In this document: positions 54,966-64,000 of the stretch, one piece after another | Layout of the letters: every line of letters starts with the position of its first letter | Numbering within the stretch: position 1 is the first letter of the stretch | Assembly (NCBI RefSeq): GCF_004310295.1 | Contig: NZ_SISB01000011.1 | Location: 62,001-126,000 of the forward strand | Length of the DNA stretch: 64,000 nt | Direction: 5' to 3' | Source of the DNA: Pseudomonas sp. BGI-2 | Lineage (GTDB): Bacteria; Pseudomonadota; Gammaproteobacteria; Pseudomonadales; Pseudomonadaceae | Notes under the pieces: model-generated | Told to the model about the DNA's origin: nothing | Databases searched by the model: none | Seen by the model: only the letters and a program-made list of their open reading frames with translations | Translations under genes and position numbers: made by a program

Positions 54966-55913
54966 ATGGACCTGTCCCGATTTGTGCGCGGTCTGTTGAC
55001 CAGCGCAGTGTTTGCCGCGCCACTGATCCATGCCGCAGAACCCGTCGTGTTGCACGTCGGGGATCAGAACTACTACAACGTTCGCGCCTCGGTGGAGGCG
55101 TCGGGAGTGCTGGAAGGGGCGCCCTATACCGTCGACTGGAAGCACTTTCAGGCCGCCGCTCCACTGGCCGAAGCGCTGAACACGGGTGCCCTGGATGTGG
55201 GCTTTCTCGGTGATTCCGGCTTCCTGTTCCTGGCGGCCAAACAGGCGCCGGTGAAGTTGATCGGCGTGTCGCGGCAGAACCCGGACACCATCGCCTTGCT
55301 GGTGCCCAAGGACTCACCGGTCAAAACCATTGCCGATCTGAAGGGCAAGAAAGTCGCTTACTGGCCGGGAGCCTGGAGTCAGCAGCTGACCCTGCGCGCC
55401 TTGGAAAAAGCCGATCTGCCGGAAGACTACGTCGACTTCATCAAACTGATGCCGATCGACGCCGCCGCCGCGTTGCCGCAAGGCAGCATCGACGCGTTCC
55501 CGGTGTGGGAACCCTACATTTCCCAGCAGATTCTGTTCTCCGGTGCCCGGCCGATTCTCACGGCGAAAAATCTTATGCCGGGCCTGAGCGCCATTGCCGC
55601 TTCGACGCCGTCGATCGAGAGCAAGCGCGAGGCCATCGCCGACTTTCTGGTGCGCCTGAAAAAAGCCCGGGCCTGGGTCGACAACCACACCGACGAGTAC
55701 GCCGATCTTTGGGCGAAGAAGGCCAACCTCGACCAGAACGTGTCGCGCCATTGGCTGCGTCAGGCACACATGACCGTCGGCCCGGTGGATGCCCAAGCTG
55801 CAAAGGATTTGCAGAGCACCGCGGACTTCCTGTTCAAGGTCAGGGCGCTGCCGGCGGCACTGGCGACCGCACCGAATATCGACAGCTCGTTCCAGCAGTC
55901 GCTGGCGCAGTAA
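54966..55913 (+). CDS. Second sulfonate-type ABC importer substrate-binding protein
   Basis: A 315-residue periplasmic binding protein with a ~22-residue signal peptide (LTSAVFAAPLIHAAE) and the SsuA-like fold (LHVGDQNYYNVRASVEASGV; LNTGALDVGFLGDSGFLFLA; LKGKKVAYWPGAWSQQLTLR). ATG 54966 has TGGAG eight bases upstream and is preferred to ATG 54948. It has no transporter genes of its own and may share the divergent importer. It differs clearly from the other binding protein. Confidence 0.86.
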   Translation: MDLSRFVRGLLTSAVFAAPLIHAAEPVVLHVGDQNYYNVRASVEASGVLEGAPYTVDWKHFQAAAPLAEALNTGALDVGFLGDSGFLFLAAKQAPVKLIGVSRQNPDTIALLVPKDSPVKTIADLKGKKVAYWPGAWSQQLTLRALEKADLPEDYVDFIKLMPIDAAAALPQGSIDAFPVWEPYISQQILFSGARPILTAKNLMPGLSAIAASTPSIESKREAIADFLVRLKKARAWVDNHTDEYADLWAKKANLDQNVSRHWLRQAHMTVGPVDAQAAKDLQSTADFLFKVRALPAALATAPNIDSSFQQSLAQ

Positions 55914-56059
55914 TCCACGAGGGTGAGCGCTGGAACCAAACACTGTGTACCCTGATCCAACCTCGGCCTGCTGGCACCTGCGGGCCGACAATGGATGAAT
56001 GGGCGAAGGGTTTTTGCCGTTTAACGTGATGACCGTAACGGTCTGGTCCAAGGCAAACC

Positions 56060-56959
56060 ATGACACAGCTGTTCAAGGTTCTCTCTGCGCTCGCCCTCGC
56101 TGTCGGGCTGGTTGGCTGCATTGCCTCTCCGATCGAACTGACCCCGCAGACTGAACAGCGTCTGCGCGAGCAGCCACCGATCCGCTTTCTGCTGACCTTC
56201 GACGACGGTCCCAGCGCGTCGAGTTTCTGGAACCCGAGCATGACGGTGCTCGACAGCCTCGCGCAGAACCCGGTGCAACCGGGAATCAAAGCGGTGTTCT
56301 TCGTCCAGACCGGCGTACCTCGGGCTGGCGACAGCGACATCGGGCGCGGGGTCATGCACCGGGAACAGGCTGAAGGGCATGTGTTGGGTTTCCACACGGC
56401 GACCCATTCGCACACCAATCACCGCTCGCTCAGCCCGCAAGAGCTGGAGCAGTCGCTGGGCAAAGGCAGTGCCGACATCGCCGCGATCACCGGCGCGCCG
56501 CCCGCCTTGGTGCGCCCGCCGTTCTGGAATTACGACAAACGTGTGTTAACGGCCTACCAGCGGCATGGTATGCACCTGTTGCTGACCGACCTGAGCGCCA
56601 ACGACGGCAAGATCTGGGGTTTCAACGCCAGCCCTCGGCGGCGGGCCAACATGCTGCGGCAACTGTCCGAAGTGCGTGAACGCATTGCGCTGGCAGAATT
56701 GCCGACGGTGGACGGCGTGGTTCCGGTGGTGGTGACCTTTCACGACCTGAATCGCTACACCGCCCGGCATGCCCGCGAATACCTGCAAATTCTGCTCGAT
56801 AGCGCCCGTGCCACCGGGGTGACGGTGGCGCAAGAACCGTTTTACGACAACACGGCGGCGCTGCAACGTGCGGCCTTGGCGCGTACCGTTAGTAGCGGTT
56901 CAGAGGCAGAGAAGTTGCCGGGGATCTGGAACTGGTTGTGGGATGGGGATTCTCACTAA
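56060..56959 (+). CDS. Polysaccharide deacetylase family lipoprotein
   Basis: A 299-residue protein with a lipobox LVGC (Cys at about residue 20) and a NodB-type domain: TFDDGPSASS (catalytic Asp pair), HTATHSHTNH (metal His pair), and RPPFWNYD. It should be an outer- or inner-membrane-anchored carbohydrate deacetylase in the periplasm; substrate unknown. It stands alone, 146 bp after the binding-protein gene. Confidence 0.84.
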   Translation: MTQLFKVLSALALAVGLVGCIASPIELTPQTEQRLREQPPIRFLLTFDDGPSASSFWNPSMTVLDSLAQNPVQPGIKAVFFVQTGVPRAGDSDIGRGVMHREQAEGHVLGFHTATHSHTNHRSLSPQELEQSLGKGSADIAAITGAPPALVRPPFWNYDKRVLTAYQRHGMHLLLTDLSANDGKIWGFNASPRRRANMLRQLSEVRERIALAELPTVDGVVPVVVTFHDLNRYTARHAREYLQILLDSARATGVTVAQEPFYDNTAALQRAALARTVSSGSEAEKLPGIWNWLWDGDSH

Positions 56960-57053
56960 AACCTCAGCGAAATGAGCAACAGCCAACACATAGAACGGGT
57001 GGGAATGCGCGCCAGTTAAACAGGCATAACTCAGAACTGTGGCAAGAGGGCTT

Positions 57054-57178
57054 TTGTGGCGAGGGGGTTCACCCCCGTTCGGCTGCGCAGCAGTCGTAAA
57101 TCCTGCCAACTTCGGAGTGCCTGACAGAATGCCGGGGGCTGCTGCGTAGCCCAACGGGGGTAAACCCCCTTGCCACAA
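57054..57178. repeat. Long REP hairpin, family B
   Basis: Arms TTGTGGCGAGGGGGTTCACC and complement, inner arms GGCTGCGCAGCAGTCG/GGCTGCTGCGTAGCC, in the gap between converging genes. No nested cassette. Confidence 0.85.
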
Positions 57179-57215
57179 AAGCCCCCAAGTCCCAGGTCAC
57201 TTATTGGCTGTTTCA

Positions 57216-58097
57216 TCACCGCGGCAGCAACTCGTCAATCATTTTCAAACAATGATTCAAACCCGGCGTCACGTCGCCTACGCGCCGGCTGAGAATGATC
57301 GGTGAGGTCGCGTTGTCTTCCAGCAACGGGGTGAAACCAATGTCGTCGCGGTGCAGCAACTGCACCGACGCGGGCACCAGCGTGACGCCGATTCCAGCCC
57401 CCACCAGTCCGATTGCTGTTTGCAGCTCGTTGGTCCATTGCGCCACGTGGATGCTCACGCCGTAGGACTCGAACAGTGCAATCACATGATCGGCGTAGCT
57501 GGGGCGCGGATTTCCGGGGTACAGCACAAAGGGTTCCTTGGACAGTTGGCGAAGGCTGATCGGGCCGGCCAGCAGCGGATGACCGGCGGGCAGGGCGGCA
57601 ACCAGCCGGTCTTCGGTCAATACCGTCTGGATGATCGCCGGGTCGTCGATGCGAATCCGCCCGAAACCGATGTCGATGCGCCCGGCCTTGAGCGCCTGCA
57701 CCTGTTGCAACGTGGTCATTTCCGACAGCCCGAGCTCAAGCTCCAAGGGCTCGCCGCTGCGCAAACGGCGAATCAGGTCCGGCAGTACGCCATACAGCGT
57801 CGATGGAGCAAAACCGATGCCCAGCCAGGTCTTTTCCCCCAGGCCAATCCGCTTCGTGTTGTCGCACACCTTGGCCAGTTGTTCGAGCAGGGCGGTGGAA
57901 TGTTCATGGAAGAAACGCCCGGCGTCGGTCAGCTTCAGCGGACGGCCGCGCTCCAGCAATATCACCCCGAGTTCATCTTCCAGCTGCTGGATCTGCCGGC
58001 TCAGAGGCGGCTGGGCAATGTGCAGCAGTTCGGCGGCGCGGGTGAAGTTGAGGGTTTGAGCCAATACCTGAAAATACCGCAGGTGACGCAGTTCCAT
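57216..58097 (-). CDS. catR: LysR-family activator of the cat operon
   Basis: A 293-residue LysR-type regulator: HTH ELRHLRYFQVLAQTLNFTRA, AELLHIAQPPLSRQIQQLED, and an effector-binding domain with PFVLYPGNPRPSYADHVIAL. It is divergent from catB, as in known Pseudomonas cat clusters, and activates catBC with cis,cis-muconate. The ATG at 58097 has GGAGG upstream; an earlier ATG adds four residues. Confidence 0.92.
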   Translation of the reverse strand: MELRHLRYFQVLAQTLNFTRAAELLHIAQPPLSRQIQQLEDELGVILLERGRPLKLTDAGRFFHEHSTALLEQLAKVCDNTKRIGLGEKTWLGIGFAPSTLYGVLPDLIRRLRSGEPLELELGLSEMTTLQQVQALKAGRIDIGFGRIRIDDPAIIQTVLTEDRLVAALPAGHPLLAGPISLRQLSKEPFVLYPGNPRPSYADHVIALFESYGVSIHVAQWTNELQTAIGLVGAGIGVTLVPASVQLLHRDDIGFTPLLEDNATSPIILSRRVGDVTPGLNHCLKMIDELLPR

Positions 58098-58123
58098 GGG
58101 GCCTCCAGGCATTGATCAGTTGA

Positions 58124-58138
58124 ATACCTTTAAGGTAT
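58124..58138. promoter_or_regulatory. Putative CatR operator
   Basis: ATACCTTTAAGGTAT is a perfect 15-bp palindrome in the catR-catB gap, containing T-N11-A and ATAC-N7-GTAT, as in CatR recognition sites. Confidence 0.75.
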
Positions 58139-58224
58139 CGAGCCAGACCAATTCTATATTGGCCGTGGGCAAAAAGCCGTACGAGAATCCAATTCAGAAC
58201 TTCAAGAACCTGACGGGTATCGAC

Positions 58225-59373
58225 ATGCGTGCAACAGCCATTGAATCGATCGAGACGATCATCATCGATCTGCCGACCATTCGCCCGCACAAACTGGCCA
58301 TGCACACGATGCAGAACCAGACCCTGGTGATCATCCGCGTGCGCTGCGCCGATGGCATTGAAGGGATCGGCGAGTCGACCACCATCGGCGGCCTGGCCTA
58401 TGGCAACGAAAGCCCGGACAGTATCAAGACCAACATCGACAAACACATAGCACCTCTGCTGATCGGTGAGGACAGCGGCAACATCAATGCAGCGATGTTG
58501 CGCCTGGAGCGCAGCATCCGTGGCAACACCTTCGCCAAGTCAGGTATCGAAACCGCCTTGCTCGACGCCCATGGCAAGCGCCTTGGCCTGCCGGTCAGCG
58601 AGTTGCTGGGCGGCCGCGTTCGTGATGCGCTGCCGGTGGCGTGGACCCTCGCCAGCGGTGACACCGACGAGGACATCGCCGAAGCGGAAAAAATGCTCGA
58701 CCTGCGTCGCCACCGGATCTTCAAACTGAAAATCGGTGCCGGTGAAGTCAATCGCGATCTGGCCCACGTCATCGCCATCAAGAAAGCCCTGGGCGATCGC
58801 GCCAGTGTGCGGGTCGATGTCAATCAGGCCTGGGACGAGGCGGTTGCACAGCGCGCCTGCCGGATACTGGGCAGCAACGGCATCGACCTGATCGAACAGC
58901 CGATCTCGCGCAATAACCGCGCCGGCATGGCGCGCCTGAATGCCGTGAGCCCGGCGCCGATCATGGCCGATGAATCCATCGAGTGCGTGGAAGACGCCTT
59001 CAATCTGGCGCGCGAAGGGGCCGCTTCGGTGTTCGCCCTGAAGATCGCGAAGAACGGCGGACCACGCGCCGTGCTGCGTACCGCCGCCATCGCCGAAGCC
59101 GCCGGTATCGGTTTGTACGGCGGCACTATGCTTGAAGGTGGGATCGGCACGCTGGCCTCGGCCCATGCCTTTATCACCCTGAATAAACTGGCCTGGGACA
59201 CCGAGTTGTTCGGCCCGTTGCTGTTGACTGAAGACTTGCTCAGCGAGCCGCTGGTCTATCGCGATTTTGCGCTGCATGTCCCGCAGACACCGGGCCTTGG
59301 CCTGTGCCTGGACGAAGAACGCTTGGCGTTTTTCCGTCGTGACAAAACATCCACTTCCGTTCAGCAAGCCTGA
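58225..59373 (+). CDS. catB: Muconate cycloisomerase
   Basis: A 382-residue enolase-superfamily enzyme that converts cis,cis-muconate to muconolactone. Seen are the catalytic lysine motif FKLKIGAG, metal ligands in VRVDVNQAWDEA, DLIEQPISRNN and MADESIECVEDA, and the second lysine region ALKIAKNGG. The ATG at 58225 is preferred over an extension to 58096 that overlaps catR; only a weak GGG-type ribosome binding site is seen. catC follows after 10 bp. Confidence 0.93.
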   Translation: MRATAIESIETIIIDLPTIRPHKLAMHTMQNQTLVIIRVRCADGIEGIGESTTIGGLAYGNESPDSIKTNIDKHIAPLLIGEDSGNINAAMLRLERSIRGNTFAKSGIETALLDAHGKRLGLPVSELLGGRVRDALPVAWTLASGDTDEDIAEAEKMLDLRRHRIFKLKIGAGEVNRDLAHVIAIKKALGDRASVRVDVNQAWDEAVAQRACRILGSNGIDLIEQPISRNNRAGMARLNAVSPAPIMADESIECVEDAFNLAREGAASVFALKIAKNGGPRAVLRTAAIAEAAGIGLYGGTMLEGGIGTLASAHAFITLNKLAWDTELFGPLLLTEDLLSEPLVYRDFALHVPQTPGLGLCLDEERLAFFRRDKTSTSVQQA

Positions 59374-59383
59374 GGAGAGCATC

Positions 59384-59674
59384 ATGCTATTCCACGTAAA
59401 AATGACCGTGAATCTGCCGGTCGACATCAATCCGGATCTCGCCACCCAGCTCAAGACCGATGAAAAAGCCCTGGCCCAGCGCCTGCAAGAGCAAGGCAAG
59501 TGGCGTCACCTGTGGCGCATCGCCGGGCACTACGCCAACTACAGCGTTTTCGACGTCGACAGCGTTCAGGAACTGCACGACCTGCTGATGCAATTGCCGC
59601 TGTTTCCGTACATGGCGATCGAGGTCGACGCGATGTGCCGGCATCCTTCTTCCATTCGCGAGGATGACCGCTGA
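59384..59674 (+). CDS. catC: Muconolactone delta-isomerase
   Basis: A 96-residue enzyme with the family sequence MLFHVKMTVNLPVDINPDLA, GKWRHLWRIAGHYANYSVFD. It converts muconolactone to beta-ketoadipate enol-lactone and forms decamers in known cases. GAGGAGAG precedes the ATG at 59384. The length is exactly typical. Confidence 0.95.
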   Translation: MLFHVKMTVNLPVDINPDLATQLKTDEKALAQRLQEQGKWRHLWRIAGHYANYSVFDVDSVQELHDLLMQLPLFPYMAIEVDAMCRHPSSIREDDR

Positions 59675-59729
59675 ACCCAGCCTGTTCAGTTCGCTACGCT
59701 AATAATTACAAGATGAGGAACCACCCAAA

Positions 59730-60659
59730 ATGAACGTCAAGATTTCCCACACTGCCAGTGCCCAGAAGTTTCTCGAAGACGCCAGCGGCTTGCTCAACGA
59801 CGCCGGCGACCCGCGAGTCAAAGCCCTGGTCTACCGCATTCTGCGTGATTCGGTGAACATCATCGAAGACCTGGCCGTCACCCCGGAAGAGTTCTGGACA
59901 GCCGTCAATTACCTCAACGTGCTGGGCGCGCGACAGGAAGCCGGTTTGTTGGTGGCAGGGCTGGGTCTGGAACATTACCTGGACTTGCTGATGGACGCCG
60001 AAGACGAGCAGGCGGGAAAGGCGGGCGGTACGCCGCGGACCATCGAAGGCCCGCTGTATGTGGCGGGTGCGCCGCTGTCTGAGGGTGAGTCGCGACTGGA
60101 TGATGGCGTCGACCCGGGCGTGGTCCTGTTCATGCAGGGCCAGGTGCGTAACACCGCAGGCGAACCGCTGGCGGGTGCGGTGGTGGATGTCTGGCACGCC
60201 AACACGGGCGGCACATATTCCTACTTCGATACCACGCAATCGGAATTCAACCTGCGCCGCCGCATTGTCACCGATGCCGAGGGTCGCTATCGTTTCCGCA
60301 GCATCGTGCCGTCGGGCTACGGTTGCCCGCCGGACGGTCCGACCCAGCAACTGCTCGATCAACTGGGCCGTCATGGCCAGCGTCCGGCGCACATTCACTT
60401 CTTTATCTCCGCGCCGGACCATCGTCATCTGACCACCCAGATCAACCTCGACGGTGACCAATACCTGCACGACGATTTCGCCTATGCCACCCGCGACGAA
60501 CTGATCGCCCACATCACCTTCAGCGACGATCCGCAGCGTGCAGCGGCCCATGGCGTCAGTGGCCGGTTTGCCGAAATCGACTTCGATTTCACCTTGCAGA
60601 CCTCCGCGCAACCTGAAGAGCAGCAACGCCACGAACGGGTTCGTGCGCTCGAGGATTGA
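59730..60659 (+). CDS. catA: Catechol 1,2-dioxygenase
   Basis: A 309-residue intradiol dioxygenase. The non-heme Fe(III) ligands should be Tyr163 (GGTYSYFD), Tyr197 (PSGYGCPPDG), His221 and His223 (RPAHIHFF). The N-terminal helical linker domain forms the dimer interface. It cleaves catechol to cis,cis-muconate. GATGAGGA lies before the start. The order catBCA is as in other Pseudomonas. Confidence 0.95.
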   Translation: MNVKISHTASAQKFLEDASGLLNDAGDPRVKALVYRILRDSVNIIEDLAVTPEEFWTAVNYLNVLGARQEAGLLVAGLGLEHYLDLLMDAEDEQAGKAGGTPRTIEGPLYVAGAPLSEGESRLDDGVDPGVVLFMQGQVRNTAGEPLAGAVVDVWHANTGGTYSYFDTTQSEFNLRRRIVTDAEGRYRFRSIVPSGYGCPPDGPTQQLLDQLGRHGQRPAHIHFFISAPDHRHLTTQINLDGDQYLHDDFAYATRDELIAHITFSDDPQRAAAHGVSGRFAEIDFDFTLQTSAQPEEQQRHERVRALED

Positions 60660-60680
60660 TTACCTCGAACAGCCGAACCG

Positions 60681-60724
60681 TGTGGGAGCGGCGGTGCGAC
60701 GATTCGAGTTGCTCGCGAAGGGGC
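60681..60724. repeat. Single REP, family A, with nested cassette
   Basis: GTGTGGGAGCGG and TTGCTCGCGAAGGGG are the two ends of a family A core whose GCT centre is replaced by CGGTGCGACGATTCGAG (cassette at 60692-60707). It is an exact inverse match to the 50163 cassette. Confidence 0.8.
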
Positions 60725-60818
60725 CCGAACCTTCCACATGTCAGCCCACTGACACGCCGCTGCAAGTACGGCCTTAGAATGGCCCGACAACACCTATAAC
60801 AACAACGAGAGTGACCCG

Positions 60819-61778
60819 ATGATGCACGCGCAACTATTGAGTCAGCGCAGCAGAATATTCGACCACGCCGACCCTTACGCGGTGTCGGGTTACGTCAATC
60901 AGCATGTTGGCAACCATTGCATCCTGATGCCCAGGGTCGGCCGCCCACTGGCCAGCCTCGATCATCGCAAATTCGCCAGCCTGGACCTGTGCCGCATCAG
61001 CTACGGCGCCAGCGTGCGGGTGACCTCCGGTGCGCTGGAAAGTATCTACCATCTGCAAGTATTGCTGCGTGGCAACTGCCTGTGGCGCGGTCACGGTCAG
61101 GAGCATTACTTCGCGCCGGGTGAATTGCTGCTGATCAACCCCGACGATCCGGTGGACCTGACGTACTCCGACGATTGCGAAAAATTCATCCTCAAAGTGC
61201 CCACCCGGCTGTTTGAATCGGTGTGCGAGGAGCAACGCTGGCGCTATCCGGGGCAGGGCGTGCGGTTTCTTGAAAACCGTTATCAGCTCGATGAACTAGA
61301 AGGTTTCGTCGGCCTGCTGGCGATGATTTGCCAGGAAGCCGAAGCCACCGAGCAGATCCCCCGGGTGCAGGAGCACTACGCGCAGATCATCGTCAGCAAG
61401 ATGCTCAGCCTGATGAAAACCAACGTCATCCGCAGCAGCCTTGGCTCGTCGTCGGCGACGTTCGAGGTGATTGCCGATTACATCGCGCGCAACCTCAAGC
61501 AAGACATCGACAGTGAAGAACTGGCGCGCCAGGCGAGTATGAGCCTGCGTTCGTTGTACGGCTTGTTCGAGCGCAACGCCGGCACCTCGCCGAAAAACTA
61601 CATCCGGCAGAAGAAACTCGAACGCATCAACCTGTGCCTGAGCGACCCGACCTGTAACGTGCGCAACGTCACGGAAGTGGCCATGGATTACGGCTTCCTG
61701 CACCTGGGCCGGTTCTCCGACAACTACCGCAAGCAGTTCGGCGAATTGCCTTCCGACACCCTCAAACGCCGCGACTGA
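60819..61778 (+). CDS. benR: AraC/XylS-family activator of ben genes
   Basis: A 319-residue regulator. The N-terminal ligand-binding domain resembles XylS/BenR (SQRSRIFDHADPYAVSGYVN; LLLINPDDPVDLTYSDDCEK), and the C-terminal double HTH runs IADYIARNLKQDIDSEELAR, SMSLRSLYGLFERNAGTSPK to ... HLGRFSDNYRKQFGELP. It activates benABC with benzoate. Its leader has AACAACAA (60798-60805), the type of A-rich site through which Hfq/Crc represses benR in P. putida. It starts at 60819 or the adjacent ATG 60822. Confidence 0.92.
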   Translation: MMHAQLLSQRSRIFDHADPYAVSGYVNQHVGNHCILMPRVGRPLASLDHRKFASLDLCRISYGASVRVTSGALESIYHLQVLLRGNCLWRGHGQEHYFAPGELLLINPDDPVDLTYSDDCEKFILKVPTRLFESVCEEQRWRYPGQGVRFLENRYQLDELEGFVGLLAMICQEAEATEQIPRVQEHYAQIIVSKMLSLMKTNVIRSSLGSSSATFEVIADYIARNLKQDIDSEELARQASMSLRSLYGLFERNAGTSPKNYIRQKKLERINLCLSDPTCNVRNVTEVAMDYGFLHLGRFSDNYRKQFGELPSDTLKRRD

Positions 61779-61786
61779 CTCACCAT

Positions 61787-61803
61787 AAATCCCCTCGCCA
61801 CAA
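61787..61803. repeat. REP half-site, family B
   Basis: TAAATCCCCTCGCCACAAG alone, right after benR. Confidence 0.55.
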
Positions 61804-61828
61804 GGCAGCTACAGGGAAGTGGGCTGTT

Positions 61829-61864
61829 TGCAGTAAACGGATACACGTCTGCACCCATTGGATA
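61829..61864 (+). promoter_or_regulatory. Tandem XylS/BenR-type operator upstream of benA
   Basis: Two perfect TGCA-N6-GGNTA sites, TGCA-GTAAAC-GGATA (61829-61843) and TGCA-CCCATT-GGATA (61850-61864), are direct repeats 21 bp apart, as in the TOL plasmid Pm promoter. The proximal site would overlap the -35 region of the benA promoter. Confidence 0.85.
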
Positions 61865-61927
61865 GTCCGCCCCATCCCCCCGTCCTAGCATGGCCCTGCC
61901 TGAATAAAAACAATGGAGGCGGCGGCC

Positions 61928-63288
61928 ATGTCCCTGCGACCCGAATACCTTCACTCCCTGCTTGAAGACGACAAAAAACAGGGCATCTACCGCTGCAAGC
62001 GCGAGATGTTCACTGACCCACGGCTGTTCGACCTGGAGATGAAACACATCTTCGAAGGCAACTGGCTGTACCTGGCGCACGAAAGTCAAATCCCCAATAT
62101 CAACGATTTCTACACCACCACCATGGGGCGTCAGTCGATCTTCATCGCGCGCAATAAGGAAGGTGTGCTCAACGCTTTCATCAACGCCTGCAGCCATCGC
62201 GGCGCGACGCTGTGCCGGCACAAGACCGGCAACAAAAGCTCCTACACCTGCCCGTTCCACGGCTGGACCTTCAACAACTCCGGCAAGCTGCTCAAGGTCA
62301 AAGACCCTGCGGCTGCGGGTTACCCGGCGAGCTTCAACTGTGAAGGCTCCCACGACCTGACCAAAGTTGCGCGTTTCGAATCCTATCGCGGCTTCCTGTT
62401 CGGCAGCCTGAAGGCTGATGTGGTGCCGCTGGTCGAGCACCTGGGCGAGTCGGCGAAGATCATCGACATGATCGTCGACCAGTCCGCCGATGGCCTCGAA
62501 GTGCTGCGCGGCTCATCCAGCTACATCTACGAAGGCAACTGGAAGCTCACCGCGGAAAACGGCGCTGACGGTTACCACGTCAGCTCCGTGCACTGGAACT
62601 ACGCTGCCACCCAAAACCAGCGAAAACAGCGTGAATCCGGCGATAGCAACCCGACGATGAGCGCCGGGACCTGGGCCAAACAGGGTGGTGGTTTCTACTC
62701 GTTCGACAAGGGCCACATGCTGCTCTGGACCCGCTGGTCAAACCCCGAGGATCGTCCGCTCTACGAGCGCCGCGACGAACTGTCCCGAGACTTCGGCCAG
62801 GCCCGCGCCGACTGGATGATCGAGAACTCGCGCAACCTGTGCCTGTACCCGAACGTGTACCTGATGGATCAGTTCAGTTCGCAGATCCGCATCGCCCGGC
62901 CGATCTCGGTCGACCGCACGGAAATCACCATTTATTGCATCGCCCCCAAAGGCGAAAGCGACCACGCCCGTTCGAGCCGGATTCGTCAGTACGAAGACTT
63001 CTTCAACGTCAGCGGCATGGCCACCCCGGACGATCTGGAAGAGTTTCGCTCCTGCCAGACCAGCTATCAGGGCAGCGTCACGACGTGGAATGACATGTCC
63101 CGCGGTGCCGAGCACTGGGTCGAAGGCGCCGATGAGGCGGCCAAGGAAATTGACCTGCATCCACTGCTAAGCGGCGTGCGCACCGAAGACGAAGGCCTGT
63201 TCGTGCTGCAACACAAGTATTGGCAGTACACCATGCTCAAGGCGTTGGCCGCCGAACAGTCCGAATTGATCGCTGTGGAGGCCGTGCA

Positions 63289-63292
<4 letters not shown>
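61928..63292 (+). CDS. benA: Benzoate 1,2-dioxygenase large (alpha) subunit
   Basis: A 454-residue Rieske non-heme iron oxygenase subunit. The [2Fe-2S] motif is CSHRGATLC ... CPFHGW (CxH-n-CxxH). The catalytic-domain region [14 protein letters not shown] supplies the mononuclear iron ligands and bridging Asp. It hydroxylates benzoate to the cis-diol. ATG 61928 has GGAGG seven bases before it and is preferred to an ATG at 61913. The leader AATAAAAACAAT (61903-61914) is A-rich like Crc sites. Its stop overlaps the benB start (ATGA). Confidence 0.95.

Positions 63293-64000
<708 letters not shown>

Overview
The window looks like a chromosomal segment of a Pseudomonas of the fluorescens group. Supporting signs are high GC and Pseudomonas-like codon use, a fused PhaAB-type antiporter, the catR-catBCA-benR-benABC layout, an SfnB-type sulfur-scavenging enzyme, and many copies of typical Pseudomonas REP hairpins in three sequence families. 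No tRNA, rRNA, intact insertion sequence, prophage or CRISPR array is visible.

Layout. (1) 1-16250 is a myo-inositol catabolic and uptake block: a divergent RpiR-type regulator (iolR, cut by the left edge), then iolC(+DUF2090)-iolE-iolB-iolA-iolI-iolD-iolG-iolH, an extra Gfo/Idh/MocA oxidoreductase, and a three-gene RbsBAC-type ABC importer ending in a terminator hairpin. iolD carries an in-frame TAG at codon 501, so the pathway appears interrupted at the ring-opening hydrolase. IolR-type operators (GGAA-N6-TTCC) and AAnAAnAA motifs typical of Hfq/Crc sites precede many of these genes, and REP hairpins sit in four of the intercistronic gaps. (2) 16.5-25.4 kb holds a DksA-like regulator with a degenerate zinc finger, an unusual chemoreceptor whose C-terminus runs into a REP, several small conserved proteins, a betaine/choline-type binding protein, and a TonB receptor next to DUF2946 and DUF3995 proteins. 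(3) 25.5-31.6 kb is the six-gene phaAB-C-D-E-F-G multisubunit cation/proton antiporter operon. (4) 31.9-35.1 kb has small DUF3077-like genes, a low-GC membrane-anchored protein, and a divergent DMT transporter/XRE-cupin regulator pair. (5) 35.2-41.9 kb looks like an organosulfur-scavenging region: sfnB, a C-terminal-only paralog, an LLM flavin monooxygenase, a degenerate AMP-binding protein and an FAD/NAD(P)-binding protein, with two sigma-54-type promoters and a possible deletion scar. (6) 42-51.9 kb has periplasmic proteins, ppnN, a dCache-like GGDEF enzyme, a frameshifted LysR regulator, azlCD and a YedK protein. (7) 52-57 kb is a sulfonate-type ABC importer with a divergent second binding protein, and a lipoprotein deacetylase. 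(8) 57.2-64 kb is the benzoate/catechol block: catR divergent from catBCA, then benR and benABC, cut by the right edge. CatR- and XylS/BenR-type operators can be read directly.

How it works together: the inositol importer would feed IolG-IolE-IolD-IolB-IolC-aldolase-IolA to acetyl-CoA and CO2. The benzoate genes would feed BenABC, then CatA-CatB-CatC to beta-ketoadipate enol-lactone. Both blocks carry A-rich leaders suggesting catabolite repression by Hfq/Crc. Two apparent gene-breaking lesions (iolD nonsense, LysR frameshift) are each explained by a one- or few-base change, so they could be recent mutations or sequencing errors.
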